DNA of 64,000 nucleotides from Sarcocystis neurona (GCA_000727475.1 KL647288.1:8273414-8337413), one strand, 5' to 3'. Positions 36,101 through 48,366 are shown, numbered from the stretch's first letter. Numbers and translations: made by a program. The notes: generated from the letters alone by a model not told the origin.

Positions 36101-39100
36101 CTGCCGGTCGTGCTGCTGCTGTGCATTTACAGACATGCGGAGAGCGGGGAAGAGAGAGTTCTCCGCCGCTGCACCAAGACACGGCATCCGCCGGTGCACA
36201 CTCTTCCTCGGTGGTGACACAGCAGCACCGCACGAAAAAGACGCGCAGCGAAGAGCAGGAAGGACTTCTCCACGCGACGTCCTTTCGCACCTTCTACGCT
36301 GAGACACGGATACCTATTTGTATCTCTCACGAACCTATTCAGTCCCAGCAGCAGCGGTCAAACTATAGAAGAGTCGAGTATTATCCATGCATACCAGGCG
36401 TAAAAAGCGTTCGTCCGCTTTTTAAAAAAAGCAGCGACGTCGGCACACAGGCAAATAGACGCACGTACGTCTACGTGAGGGAAGGGGCGCACGTGAGTGG
36501 ACGTGCACCGCTATTTCTGCCTTCCTGCGTGTGTATTCGTTTGTGTGCAGCTGACGCAACCATAGACACGTATATTCAAAATGACCTTCGCACTCTGACG
36601 ACCCCTACAAATAACAGCCGTACACAAGCATACACATGTATACGTATACACGTGTATATATATATATATAAGAATAGCAATATTTATACGTGTGTATAGT
36701 GCTACAGATACGTATAGAGATCTTCTCTAGGTTGACGGACGACGCAGGGGAATACGGACAAGACGGGGATGCTACTACGTAACGTCCCCGGCACACAACA
36801 GGACGTCACTGACCCTCCGCGGAAATGAACTCTTTCATTTCCGCAGCAGTTCTTCGTCTCCCTTCTTGAGAGGCAAACAAACTACGATGGCACGCCCCTG
36901 CCTACGCTCTGCACCACGCTGCCGTCTCGACCCTCCTGCGTCAATGCCTTTCCCCTGGGTGCAGAGGAGGTGGAGAAGCGGAAGGAGGAGTGCAGCCCTA
37001 TCGGCGGTCTCTGCAGCAAAGCTGCTGCGGCTGCTGCTTTTCTTCCTCTTCTACAGCTTCTTCCTCTGCTTCAGCTTCTTCTTCACTGTTCCTCTTCTGC
37101 TGTTCTTCTGAAAATATTCGTCTTCTGCTTCTGCTTCTGTAGTTATGTTTTCTCCCCTTGTTGCTGCTGCTTCTTCACGTGTTGACTGCAACCTGCACGA
37201 CCTACTCTTGTCTACCCGGTCCTCCCAAGGTGGTTCTGCCCGTAAAGCCACCAACTCCTCCTACGCACGGCTAGAAACACGTAAACCCATAGCATGAAGA
37301 AAAAGAGGCGTACGTGGATATACCGAGGTGTGCCACACAGATACGCAGAGATGCACGCAGACAGCAGAGAGGGGCCACGTCCTCACCGTCTCATTTTGCG
37401 CAAAAACCTGCAGCTCGAGGAAGTGCTTGAACGTCGTGAAGTCCAACGGCTTGAGCACACGGTGAAGCGCCTCAGTCCACTTGATCGTTTTCTTCTTGTC
37501 CCACTCGTCGAAAATCGACTTCGCTAGAGCAAATTCTTCGGTGATCACCCGCTTCGTCGACAGACTCACGTTGTGCGTGCTGTTCATCGCCGGGAACGCC
37601 GGCGTTATGATCGGCAGCAGGTGGTGTCGGTCCTGCACCAAGAAAAATCAGCGCAGTCCCGCAACTGCGAGCAGCTCTATATACATACATACATATATAT
37701 ATATATGTATGTATATATGTGTATTGGTGGATACGGGTGTATATACAGACTTTTGTCTGTAAATAGGTAACTGCGGATGTATACAAGGTACTCGTCCTTT
37801 TTTTTTTAAGGAACAGCCACAGACGTCGCGTGTATTTTTCGTGGAACGGCTGCGCTGGCCACACGCATGGCGTCTGCTGCATCAACACCGCATCCCCCCG
37901 GCCGGCGACGAGGCACACTCGGTAGCAGCGACAGCACAAGAAGCCGTGGGAGCAGAAGCAGGGCAGAGGCAGCAGAAGACGACACACGAACGTGCGCACA
38001 AAACGGACACGAACAGGCAGAGAAGAGGAGGACGACGCAGCTGCGAAGACGAAGGAGACGAAGCGGAAACGATCGCAAACACGCAGCCCAAGAAGAAACA
38101 TCTGCAGCAGCAGCACAACGGGACACAGCAAGCAGACGAGCACGCGAGAGAAGCGGCAGCCGAGAGCAAACGCGTAGAGACACACCGGCGACACACGCGC
38201 AGCACGGGGGCCGCTCCACCACCTGCAACAAACGCAGAAGCCGCGCTCGGTTCTTCGGTCGCAGAAGTGCCGCAGCCACTGCGACCGCGTGCAGAACGTC
38301 TTGGCTGCGAGCACCTGCCAAGGCCACTGCAGGGGGGCCGCTCTTATCAAGGGCTCTCAAGACCGGCCCAAGAAGACGTATACATTTTCTCACTGCTCTA
38401 CGTAAACGTCTACGAAAGTATCTCTACAGAAGCATCCACGTATGAGCAGGAGTCCACACTCACCCAACTCTCTCCATGTATAGATATACATATACAGACG
38501 GACACATATATATGTATTATCCGTGTATGGACAGGAGTCCACATCTACACTACTATATCTCTCTACATATATATATATATATGTTCAATTCGTGTACGTA
38601 CAGGAGTCCGCCCTCATATTATTCTCTCTCCCCATGTATGTATGTATATATATACGGATATACATATATATATATACGTGTATTATCCACGTATGTACAG
38701 ATGTCCACATTCATACTATCCTCTCTATCCATGTGTACATATGCATATATGTGGATATACATATATATATACATATAACGAGTCCACAGTCGCTTCCCTG
38801 TCTCTTTATAAATGCATGTACAACTGCACACTCCCCCCCGGATCTTTCTCCTTACAAATCCCGACGTGCACGAGAATCGCCTTTCTTCTTTATCTTTCGC
38901 CGCCCGTCGAGAAGATAACGTGCTGCTGCATACGTCCGTTTGCAGAGCTCTATGCACCGGCATATGAACTTCCCCTCCTCTGCCTTCTTGTGCGGGGGCT
39001 GCTACCGGCCGATTCGCCGCCAATCTACTACCCGGTTTTCTCCTCGTCGCGTTTTCCGCTTGGTGCTACATCGTACACGCATCTACATATTTTCTGCGCA

Positions 39101-42100
39101 GGCATACGTATATCAGCAGACCCCGCGAGGGTACAGTTCTGCGTGCAGTCCCTCCTCTTGCTGGTCGTTTCTTTTTTTCCCCTTGTCTCTCTCTTCTTGT
39201 CTTCGTTTCGTCCCCGTGCCCCCCTTTACATTTCCTGTCCAGTCTCTTGTGCGTCTTCGTCTTTTGTGCGTCTGCTTCTCATCGTTTCCCCGTCACACAC
39301 ACGCCTGGCACCATTCGATCCTACGTTCCAGCCTCGTGTTTCTCTTCGCTGAAAGTACGCGTTTCTTTATCGAAGAATCACTTCTACTTTTCTGTTCTGT
39401 TGTTTCTCTTCGCTGCAGGACTACTCACCGGCACGTACACAGATAGGCACCAACACATATATATACGCATATAAACCAGCGGGTGTAGGAGTATACATAT
39501 TTGTTCATCGACACACACGTACACATATGCTTATCCAAGTCCACATATATATATGAAAGGACGAACCTGCAGAAAAGTCTACGTTTACATCAAAATGTCC
39601 ACCTATCTGTCTGTGTCTACGAGGACGCCACGTACCGGCATGTGCACACACATATATATATACACGCATATATATACCAGCGGATGTAGCAGTACAGATA
39701 TTCGTACATCTATAGGGAAGTACAAACATCTATAGATGAGTACACACATGCTCACCCAAGTCCGCATCTAGACGTGTATGGATGAACCTGCAAAAAAGTC
39801 TACGTGTACGTTAAAAAAGTGTCCTCGTGTGTGTGTCTGTGTCCACGTGGACACCTCTGTATTAAGGCAAATGGTACACATATATACATACACACACCTC
39901 CGGAGCGAGATTCCCGGGGTGCACAGAGAGAAGCAGACCTGATCTGGTCCCCACACCTTCTTCATTGCTGTCTACTTTTGAGGGGACGTCGGCTCACCTG
40001 CATGCTGACCTTGGGGTTCCACACTTTGAAGTTTGAGAGGCCGTCGACACCCTGGTGGTCCTTAATTTGGCAGAGAAGGACCGGGCTGCTCTTCCAGTTC
40101 CATATGCTGTACACCGTGAAGAAGCGCTGTGCCAGCTGGCTGGGAGAGAAGTTGGGGTAGAGCTGGCAGCACCGGGCGACAAGTATGGCCCAGCTGACGC
40201 CCCCGAGGTAGCCGAGGACATTGCTGTAGATGCTGCGATTCTTCGCCCAGTGCTTGATGAAGCGCAGGGTGACCCTGAAAGTTTCTTTGTTCGGGACGAG
40301 CTTCAAGATGAGGTCGGCGACTCTGCTGCCGTTCACGCTGCGGGCCGTCTTCTCGTCCACGTGTCGCAGCAGCCAGTCGTGCTCGAGGGAGTGCAGCGTG
40401 GGGGGGATGGAGTGCAGGGGCAGCCGCGCGAACAGCAAATCGATCTCGACGTTTGAGAAGTTGAATTTCAGCAGCGGGGTGTACGCGTCGGGCACTGGCG
40501 TCAACTTCGTCACCCGAGGATCCTGCTGCAGCTTCGCGTGGAGGACGCGGAAGAACGCGTCGCGCGAGACGTGACGCGGAGTCACGCACAGCGTGTCGAT
40601 GTCACTGCCGGGTGTATAGACACCCAAGCGGTAACTCCCGAAGGTGAAGATCTTCCCGCCTGCCTGTCTCGCCTCCTGTTCGTCCATACCTTGCTCGACC
40701 CCCACCTCGACGATCCACTCCACTACCAGGCGATTCAGCTCCTGCAGGACCCGCTCGCGCAGCAGCGCGCCTGCTGCCGTCTCGTACAGCTGCAGGCTGC
40801 GCAGCACGCTTATGAGTTCGTTACTCCGCCGTATGTCCCCTTCTTGCGGCAGTTTTATGTTGACCGGACTTGTCACTCCGTACGCGTACGGACGTAGCTG
40901 CGATATGATCGGCGCGTTAACGCCCATTGCCCGCTCCCATGGCGTACACACGAGCGACGACGACCCGGACGACGACAGCGACGACGGAGAGGACGCAGAG
41001 GAAGAAGACAGAGAAGCAGCGGCCGAGGCAGACGAAGAACAGGCGGACGACGGAGAGGACGAAGCGGAAGACGCAGCAAAGTGGCAAGAAGACGACGAGG
41101 GAGACGAAGACGAAGTCGTCGCAGAAGACGACGACGCAGGACAACGCAGAGCGGACGAAGCGGAAGACGAGCAGAGAGGAGACGGAAGAGAAGAATAAGA
41201 AGGGGCGGAAGATGAAGAAGAAGAAGTCAAAACACGAGCAGAACTTCCTGCAGCAGCAGGAAGAGGCCCCTCAGAAGCAGCAGACATATGTGGCGGCGGC
41301 GCGGGAGCGGCTGCTGTACAAGAACCCGGATCCGGTGCTGCTGCTGGAGCTGCTGCTGCGCAGTCACGCTCTGCAGCAGCAGCAGTGGTAGTGACGTGTG
41401 TAGGAAAAGAAGGAGTAACAGGGGACGCCGCTGCAGGCGACGAGGTAGACTGTGTCGCGAGCAGAGGCCGGCTGGATGGCCGTGTTGCTGTTGTTACAAC
41501 GCGTGCGGTCGCAGAAGGTGACATCTCTGCGCCAGCAGCTGCAGCAGCAGAGCTAGTGACAGCAGCAGCTGCAGCAGTGCCAGCTGTTGCGGCAGCGCCA
41601 GCAGCAGCAGCGGCGGCGGCAGCGGCGGCAAGAGGCTCGCCACTAGCAGCTACAGGAGCAGAAGATACCGCTGCGCCGTCGATCGTCGTCGGAGGCGTCC
41701 ACGCAGAAGGCGGTCCTGCAGCAACAGGAACAGCAGCAGTGGTACAGGAAGAAGAAGCGCATGCGGTAGGGCGTTCCGCAGCAGGATGCAGACCCGGTGG
41801 GGATGGCACAGAAGACAAATAGGAATACTCACGCAAAAACGAGGACATCAGGGAGGAGAAGCTGAGGGGAAAACATGCAGAGAAAAGAGAAATGAGAAAC
41901 GGAAGCAAGAAGCAAAAGTCCGCGCCGGGGTCCGCGCAGGCCAAGGGACCACCGTCGCGAGTGCGACGTCCCACAGCAGCGACAGACGCCTCGGGCTTCA
42001 AGCACGAATTCTTCTGCCGCGTTGCTCCTACGGCTCCCCCGCCTCCCTGCTCCTCCTCCTCTTCCTCCTGGTGACGCACCTGCTGAGGACGGCAGGGGCT

Positions 42101-42163
42101 GCAGCAGGTGCTACCCCTGCTTCTGCTGTTGCTGTTGCTCGCGGTGGTAAGTGTGACGCTCAT
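30193..42163 (-). CDS. Nuclear poly(A) polymerase, six exons
   Basis: Adds the poly(A) tail to pre-mRNA 3' ends. Exons in transcript order: 42163-39998, 37632-37387, 35704-35522, 34997-34908, 32818-32789 and 31719-30193. All introns are phase 0 with GT...AG, and the total is 1413 residues if the first ATG is used. The nucleotidyltransferase core starts near MGVNAPIISQLRPYAYGVTS (ATG at 40927). It has FGSYRLGVYTPGSDIDTL with catalytic D521 and D523, and VEIDLLF with D575 (long-ORF numbering). Exon 2 carries LLPIITPAFPAMNSTHNVSL and exon 3 KWLGWVESKVRFLVRHLE. Exon 4 (VIDLRP) and the 10-codon exon 5 (DFVEMINQWP) continue the RNA-binding domain, and exon 6 opens with LRVKHVRRSQLPAYVL. About 400 Ala/Ser-rich residues before the core make the true start uncertain (41850 and 40927 are alternatives). 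An Ala-rich tail ends with a nuclear-signal-like SKRRRHTKDG. Confidence 0.9.
31255..31530 (-). repeat. 24-bp coding minisatellites in the poly(A) polymerase tail
   Basis: Two adjoining arrays have 24-bp units. On the coding (-) strand the one at about 31395-31530 reads as repeats of the octapeptide APAGASSA, and the one at about 31255-31395 reads as APAAVPAA-like units. Units differ by few substitutions. Because 24 is a multiple of 3, copy-number change would keep the frame. Confidence 0.85.
32285..32303. repeat. (TA)n tract inside a TA/TACG field, 32140-32345
   Basis: An alternating TA tract lies within about 200 bases of TATACGTATA-type sequence in the last intron of the poly(A) polymerase gene. 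Comparable tracts in its other introns are at 32932-32954, 34284-34303, about 34400-34425, 37685-37710 and 38560-38585. Confidence 0.8.
32577..32790. repeat. Two-copy tandem repeat, 107-bp period, abutting the microexon donor
   Basis: The word GGCTTTGTCTGCA starts at 32583 and 32690, followed in both copies by TCTCCACAG, GGG.CGTCCA.GAGGCAGCAG and ACACAGAAC-like sequence. On the - strand this is the last intron of the poly(A) polymerase gene. One unit ends within a few bases of the donor of the 10-codon exon 5 at 32789. Confidence 0.85.
38430..38790. repeat. Degenerate minisatellite in intron 1 of the poly(A) polymerase gene
   Basis: About four diverged units of 80-90 bp contain GTAC/GTATGGACAGGAGTCC, then a CTCTCT-rich run and a TATATA-rich run. 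AGGAGTCC-type cores lie near 38448, 38532, 38603 and 38702. Confidence 0.7.
39430..39860. repeat. Diverged tandem repeat, about 218-bp period, intron 1 of the poly(A) polymerase gene
   Basis: CCAAGTCCACATATA...GAACCTGCAGAAAAGTCTACG near 39536 matches CCAAGTCCGCATCTA...GAACCTGCAAAAAAGTCTACG near 39754. Before each match lies a related ATATATAC...ACCAGCGG.TGTA segment (about 39460 and 39675). All of it is inside the intron 37633-39997. Confidence 0.75.
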
Positions 42164-42477
42164 GCTGCTGCTTCTGCTGCTCCGGTGGCAAGCGGTGGCG
42201 GAGACGCAGGAAACGGAGCAGCTTGTCGAAAGGTAGTGGCTGCAGAATCAGCAGCAGCAGAGCCAGAGACAACAGAGGGGGGGGAGGCGACGTGGGAGTC
42301 GGTCACATGTACAGCGGCCGTGCAACTGCCAGATACACCCGGCCTGCCCCGTGCTAATGCGGGAGAAGGAGGGAACGCAGAAGGAAACGGTGCTTCAGCA
42401 TCCCGCCGCTCGGGCCCCCGCCTCGGGTCTGGACAAGAACCGGAGAAAAGAGAACCGCGGCACCGCTGTTCGGCCGC
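42164..42477. promoter_or_regulatory. Candidate divergent upstream region
   Basis: This lies between the most upstream ATG of the poly(A) polymerase frame (- strand) and the first + strand coding island at 42478. I see no TATA-like or other recognised promoter element. It is called only from gene orientation, and it may be partly coding or UTR. Confidence 0.2.
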
Positions 42478-42912
42478 ATGCGCCGCAGCAGCCATGAGCA
42501 CCACAAAGCTGCTGCGGGCGCTGCCGCAGAGGAGAGCACGGCAGTACAGCAGCTACGCAGCAAGGATGACGACGATGGGAGAAGAAAGGGGGACGAAGAC
42601 GACGCACAGGAAGAAAAAGAAGCAAAAACTGGGTTCTCTGGAGACCAGAGCCAACAAGTGACGATGAGAAGACAGCGGGGTGCGGCAACAGCTGCCGAGC
42701 AGCAGCAGGAGAAAGCACATACAACAGCAGCACGAGAAGAGGGTCGAGAGCCACACCCCCGAGCCCGCTTCTCAGCAACTAAATTTCTCCCCCCCTGCAT
42801 CTCTGCAGGAGCGAGGCGCAGCAGCTGCAACACTTCTGCTGGGGCTGTTCCTATAGCAGCAGCTGCAGAGCCGACGCAGCAGCTGCTGCTCCGGCACCGG
42901 GGGAACGACTAG
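42478..42912 (+). CDS. Possible 5' coding island, charged low-complexity protein
   Basis: An open frame from ATG at 42478 encodes 144 residues. The first 65 are strongly charged (a KDDDDGRRKGDEDDAQEEKE-type stretch), and the rest is Gln/Ala-rich. A competing frame (ATG at 42496, basic, RKKKKQK) overlaps it, so the reading frame is uncertain. A pyrimidine-rich tract ending CTCTGCAG at about 42810 looks like a 3' splice site, implying the true exon may end or begin near it. It may be the start of the + strand gene whose later pieces lie at 43432-43641 and 47201-48366, but I could not link them. Confidence 0.25.
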   Translation: MRRSSHEHHKAAAGAAAEESTAVQQLRSKDDDDGRRKGDEDDAQEEKEAKTGFSGDQSQQVTMRRQRGAATAAEQQQEKAHTTAAREEGREPHPRARFSATKFLPPCISAGARRSSCNTSAGAVPIAAAAEPTQQLLLRHRGND

Positions 42913-43431
42913 GAGGAGCAGTAAGCAGAGGCGGAAAGAGAACGAGACGGTAAATACTTCCACGGGAACCTGCCGAGGAGGAGGAGGACGAGCAGCAGCA
43001 GCAGCAGCCGCCACGAGCGGGCCACAAGCGATCTCGTGTGTCAGGATGCTGTGAGGAAGACCAGTGTCTTTGCCACAAAGAGACAGAAACGGGGAGAGCG
43101 GAGCTGCTGCACCAGAGAAGAAACTGCTGTGGACCTGCCTCTCTGCGGCCGCTGCAAAGGTACGAGTGGGGTTTCTATATGCGGAGACGCTTCCGTCCAA
43201 GCGCGCCTTCTGCTGAGAAGAGCTGTGCGCAACTTCAGCAGAAGTGTTCTGAAGATGCCTCTGCAGTGCGCGCGCAGCACTCTCGGAGAAGAGGAGCCGC
43301 TCTAGGAGGGGCTGCCTCCTGCTGCGGCGCAGCAGCAGCCTTGACGAACACAGGCAGCACGTCAAAAACTGAAGCAAAAGCAGCACTGCAGTGTCACACG
43401 CGCAGCGCAGAAGTGGCAGCAGCTGCAGAAG

Positions 43432-43641
43432 GTGGGGATGAAAAGCAGCCGCAGCAGAGCACGCCACGCAGACGAGGAAAACGACCAGGAGCAAAGTGCG
43501 GGAATATCGCGGCTGCTGCAGCAGAAAGAAGCAGAACAGCAGCAGAAGTATGACGGGGCAATAGCACGGGAAATACGTACGCGTCTGAAGCGTCTACAAA
43601 CGGCAGAGAGGCTCATCCATGCGAGGGGTACATCCATCTGA
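43432..43641 (+). CDS. Possible exon, coiled-coil-like segment
   Basis: This frame encodes a Glu/Gln/Arg-rich helix-like segment (DEENDQEQSAG, then LLQQKEAEQQQKYDGAIARE and IRTRLKRLQTAERLIHARG). It is one of the few non-homopolymeric protein-like stretches in the CAG-rich 42.5-44.5 kb region. It stops at 43641 unless a donor at about 43627 (GTACAT) is used. No family is recognised. CAG-rich open frames continue in all + frames to a good donor (CAG|GTGAGC) at about 44455. Confidence 0.25.
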   Translation: MGMKSSRSRARHADEENDQEQSAGISRLLQQKEAEQQQKYDGAIAREIRTRLKRLQTAERLIHARGTSI

Positions 43642-44457
43642 GGATGCAACGGCGCAAGCGTACGAGAGAGCCGCAGCAGCTGCAGCAGCCCCCTGCAGAG
43701 CTGAAGCAGCGCACAGCAGCTGGGAAGAACAGCGGCTGCTGCAGACGACAAGCCGGCGCGCAGGGTACTCGTGCTGCACCGGCGGAAGAAGCACGAGCTC
43801 TGTGGCTGCTGCCGTCACAACAGCGCAGGAAATTAAATCGAGCAGAAAAAAAGGCAGCAACGTGCCAGCTTTCTCGAAGGGTGTTTGGGCGTTGGTGTAA
43901 CAACGGCAGCAGCGAAAACGAGCAATGCGTGGGGAGGCACTGCCGCAACAGGGTAGTGAAGGCGCTGCCGCACGTACGAAGGAGACGGACCTCCACAACA
44001 GGAGGAGAGGGAGCTGGTGTGTGGCAACGGGCGGAGGAGCGAAGCAACACAACGCGCTCGAGCACCAGGGGACAAAAAACGCGCAGCAGCGGCAACGACA
44101 CAGACAGGGCAGCAGCACAGGCCACGTGATGCGTCGACACCGCCACATGCACACGGAGAGGCACTTGCAACGGAAGCAGCAGCAGCGGCAGCAAGAGAAC
44201 CACCTGCAGCAACCGACAAGCAGCCAGCACGGTGCTCTCCAGCAGCGCTACAGAGGGCGGGAAACACACAATACGGGCGCAGACGGAAGGAGCCCCGTAC
44301 GAGCTTCTTCAGCAGGCGCCACAGAAGACAAGCAAGGGGGGCCGCACACACGGACACCAACTGTAGCAGGAGAGCAACAGAGGGCAGCACCTGTTTCTTT
44401 CTGCGGCGCGGAACACACCACAAATTCGCCGATGCTACCAGAAGTGGCGCAGCAGGT

Positions 44458-47200
44458 GAGCTGGGCTGCTCCGCATGCCGGCGGTTGCTGCCACGGCAGA
44501 CAAAAATGAGAATGACTCACGTCTCGGACGCTGCAGAGCACAAAGAAGACACTGCTGGTGCAGCTGCTCCTGATAGTAACAGTGAGCCTTTTTTCTCGCG
44601 CTGCTGCTGTGGCCGCTGCTGCTGTGGCCGTTGCTGCTGCGGCCGCTGCTGCTGCCGCTCCTGCGGCACGCGGGCGGGTATGAGGCGGTGGCGCTGCGGT
44701 CTAGCCTCTTGACAAGACGAAGTCGAGAAGGAGAGGTGGAGGCTTAACGAATACCCTGCGCAGAGAAAACCCCGGGCGGTGGCTCAAGGAAATATACCCA
44801 GGGACGTAAGCACGGCAAAGATGCAGCAGGAGGGGCAGCCACTGCCGCTATCGCTATCACCTCAAGCCAAGGAAGAGAGGAACTGCAAACATCTCCTTGC
44901 TTACAGGTCAGCTGCACCTCCCCCCTGAAGCTGTGGCAACCAGAAGCAAAGCAGCGGGTATTTATTAAAGGCATCATTGGAAGGGAGATTACATGCTCGT
45001 GCTGTTGCCGTGAACCGCGCGGCCTTGCCGGTGGTACCGCTTTGCTGCTATGCCGCTGCGGAGGATGCAGCGATCAGGAGGCGGCGCACTGGTGGAAGCA
45101 GCGGCGGCAGCAGCAGCAAGGAGCAGGGCCAGCTGGAGCAGCAGTGGCTGCTGCTGCTGCTGCCACTGTCGGGTCGGGGTGGTTCAGTATCTGCAGGCCT
45201 CGCGCGTGGAAAGCAAGTAACCAACAACAGCAGCATGAACAGCTGCTGCCCTGCAGCTGCCGCACTTGGGAGTTGACAGGGTCTCGGCTGTGTTGCCAAC
45301 CGTGACGCAGCAGCTGCAGCCGCCCTTCCGTAGCAGGCTGCTACAGCACCACAACATTATGACGGCCCGGGCAGCAGGAGTCGTAGCGGCAGCAGCCGCC
45401 ACACAACGGGTACAGCGGAGGCCAAGAAGCATCAGAACTACTTCTGCTACGACTGTAATAGCACTAAGTGTTGCGGCAGCACGCAGCCTACCTGCTACGC
45501 GAGCGTCAACACGAAATCTCCGCATCCGCCGTGGGCACCCACCGCTTTGCATCATCAAGTAGAAGACACTGCTGCAGCAGCAGTACACAGATTAACAGGA
45601 GGAAGCGTGTGCCAGAAGCAGTGAACAGCAGGCGATGGCAACTCCCGCCTCACGTGTTACCTCGTTTGCGACGCTGGTGCGGGGATCACCGTTTAACTCC
45701 TACGAAACAGGTAGCGGCATTCACCGCTGCAGGAGGTGCCTGACGGGCCGCTGTTGTTGACCCGAAGGTACAGCGGTCGGTGCTGTGTCGTGCCCAGTGC
45801 CACCGCTACTGCGCTGTGCAGATAGTATTGCAAAGCGTGTGCGAGGTACTCCGCCGCCTCTTGGGACCTGCTGCAGCCACAGGCTCCAGCAGCAGCGGTG
45901 AACACCACCAGCATCCGAAAGAGGCAAGCAGCAGCTGGGAACTAACGCAGTGGAAACAGCAGCAACACCAGCGGCACATTCACACACGGCGTTGGTGAAA
46001 TGCCACCAGAGGCAGCACACGCAGCAGGACAACAGGCTTCTGCAGCTGGTCCGTCTTCGGACCCCTCGAGAGAGAGGGGCTGCGCAGCACCGTCAGAGAT
46101 GTGCAGACGCAGATACTGACATGCTCCTTCACCGCGGCGAAGCGCGAGCAGCAGTACAGGAGGTCCAGCGTCATGTAGCAGCTGCAGTAGTAGCAGGAAA
46201 TCCTTGCTGGCATCCGTGCAGCAGCGGCCCCTCTGATACTGTGTGTCGAAGCACGTACGTGGAGCTGTACACTCGCATCAAAATCGGAGTAGAGACAAGG
46301 TCCAGCAGGACTTGCTTCAACTGATGTTGCTCACACCGTGCGCATATTGTACGTGTGTATGTAGGCGTACGTGCACGTACGCATGCTATACGTCTACGCA
46401 GATACATGTATGCTTGTGAGGGGACCGCTGCGCGCGAGGAGGTGCGACGTACACAGAGATCCAAAAGCAAGCGCTGTATTCCACAGCAGCTAGTCCGCAG
46501 CGCGCTTCACCAGTAGCAGCAGAACGCCACCTTGCAGTCCGTCCACAGTTGCCGCTGCTGGAGATCCTCACACGCACCACAGCACCTACACCTGCTGTTG
46601 GATGAAGCGAGCCCGCAGAGCTAGACCGTAGAGACAGCGCGCCGACACCTCCCCCTCTTGACGCTGTGATGGACGTCAGCACACAACACTCGAGAAGTGA
46701 TGTTCCTGCAGCGGGTATTAGAACCGGCAATGGAGTGCAACGTAGAGCAGCACCCCCCCACAGTCTTCACGCTGAGCAACAGCCCGCAGCAGCAGAGACA
46801 GAGGCGGTGCGCCTCTGTGTGGGTGTGTGTGTGAATGCGTGTGTGTGTATGTGAGCCGTGGACCCTCATCACTGTCTGGCGTAGCTTTTCACTAGGGTGT
46901 CGGTAAAAAGCACTATGATAGTATCATGTCCGCTGCAGTACAGCACCCACTTTTGTACGCGTAGACGTCGTCGCGCGCGCCAGGATTTGTTGAGTGGATC
47001 GGCTGAGGAGAACGCAGGGATCAAGTGTTCGACGACACAGCACTCGCGTGTCGGGAAGTACAATGATGTACCGGGAGACAGCAGCCGCAAGAGCTGCAGC
47101 AAAGGGGCAGGTGGAGTAGTAGAAGGAAGGAGGGCAACGCGAGCAGCAAGAGCAGCCGAAGAATCTAGTACTCTAGTAGTGCAGATGATGACTGCTGCAG
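44458..47200. other. Triplet-rich stretch, no exon resolved
   Basis: CAG and CTG runs alternate and open frames exist on both strands, but none carries a recognisable motif. A piece at about 46620-46810 (+; LDRRDSAPTPPPLDAV then a Gln/Ala-rich run) reads a little like coding sequence. It is probably intron and exon of the same + gene as the flanking islands. Confidence 0.35.
44599..44658. repeat. 15-bp tandem repeat, four copies
   Basis: Four units of the form CGCTGCTGCTGTGGC follow each other, with one to three changes in the later copies. Confidence 0.85.
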
Positions 47201-48366
47201 GGAAGCCTCACGAGACGGCGCGCTTTGAGGGGAAGCCCTCCTGTTTGCATAATGCCGGCGGCAGCAGCAGCACTCGCTATGGAGGTTCAGCTAGACAAGC
47301 CGTGGGATGGGACTGCGCTCCGCCGGGCCCCCTCTGCAGAGGTGTATTTAGTCCGTTTACCGTAGTTCCGACCTGCCGCAGAAGCAGGTATACCATCCCC
47401 AAAAAAGGTGGGCACGTGGGCAGTATTTATTGGTGTGTTTTCCGTCATCGAAAGCCGCAGAACGAGTCGTTGTTGTTTCCCACCGTCTCCACAGTGACAT
47501 TCCGGACGGCACCATGCGCATCTCGACGGTGGAACCTGTACTTTGATGATCACTAATGTGTGCTGCTCGGTAACACAATTGGTTTTCGCGGATACAGAGG
47601 GCGGAAGTGTTACCTGCGGTGGTGTGCCTCGCTCCGCAAACTACTGTTGAGTGTCTGCTGCATGTGTGCCTCTCTAGATCGATTCTCGAGCTTCGTGCCT
47701 GCCTACCTTCTGAAACTCTGTCACTGACCCATGGGCAGATCATCATCTTTTTCACTTTTTTGTCAATTTTTCTATGAAGGAGCGCCACATGTCTCTTCCT
47801 TGTTGCATGTCTGGACTCCCCACGGTGTGTGTCTACCGCCGGGCGGCCACGGATCTGTGAACGTGCGTCTCTTACAGTAAAACCTACGTGACTGATATTT
47901 AAACTTTTTCGCTCTGCCACCTCCGCGACAGCAGTTGCGCGCCCTTCCGTTGCTTCGTCCGTCGGCCTGTGCGCACGTGTGTGCGTCCGGCTGCTCTTTC
48001 TTCTTCCGGTTATCTGCCCAAAAGGCTGTCGTGTCCGTTAGTCCACCACGTTCAGAGGACCTCTTTCACTTTGTCTTTAAGTACCTTCACCCACGAAACC
48101 CGCATCTCTTGTTCCGTCGCTCAATCGACCACCAGATGCACAACGCGCGTCTTGTACGCTACAGGTGAAGGTATCCGCTTGGCGCTCCGTCCTGCTTATG
48201 GACACATTGGTACGTGTACGCACAGGTTCCGACAACGTGACCGTGTGGTATTTTTATTCTCCAGAGGGGACGGAAATAATTTCTCCCTCTTCCCTGATGC
48301 TGCAGGCACCTCTTGGACTCAGGAGATGATGATTTGTGACCTCTCTATTCAGCATGAATGCTTTTA
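47201..48366 (+). CDS. 3' exons of a + gene; weak resemblance to RNA polymerase III subunit RPC4
   Basis: A CTGCTGCAG acceptor opens exon 47201-47361, which contains MEVQLDKPWDG and ends SAEVYLVRLP. The phase-compatible exon 47495-47537 continues DIPDGTMRISTVEP. A later piece at about 48130-48216 reads RVLYATGEGIRLALRPAYGH and may join 48304-48366 (GTSWTQEMMICDL, then a stop). RPC4/Rpc53 proteins have a short hydrophobic LPD-type motif, then a glycine-bearing beta segment, then a G....QE+++ motif near the C-terminus. The order seen here fits, but the middle exon join (47537 to about 48130) is not phase-consistent as I read it. The assignment is an inference from motif spacing only. If the frame is read through without splicing at 47537, it stops at 47552. 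Confidence 0.25.

Noticed and set aside
38430..38790. CRISPR-like array
   Set aside because: Units are degenerate, lack unique spacers and sit in a eukaryotic intron; this is a minisatellite.
40644..41198. Strikingly acidic + strand frame (Asp/Glu-rich)
   Set aside because: It is antisense to TCG/TCT serine codons upstream of the poly(A) polymerase core; the - strand frame continues into the conserved domain.
47201..47537. LEO1 or TFIIF-beta assignment for the EVYLVRLP motif
   Set aside because: LEO1 needs an NFL...PF continuation and TFIIF-beta a VPK.L continuation; neither follows. RPC4 fits slightly better but remains weak.
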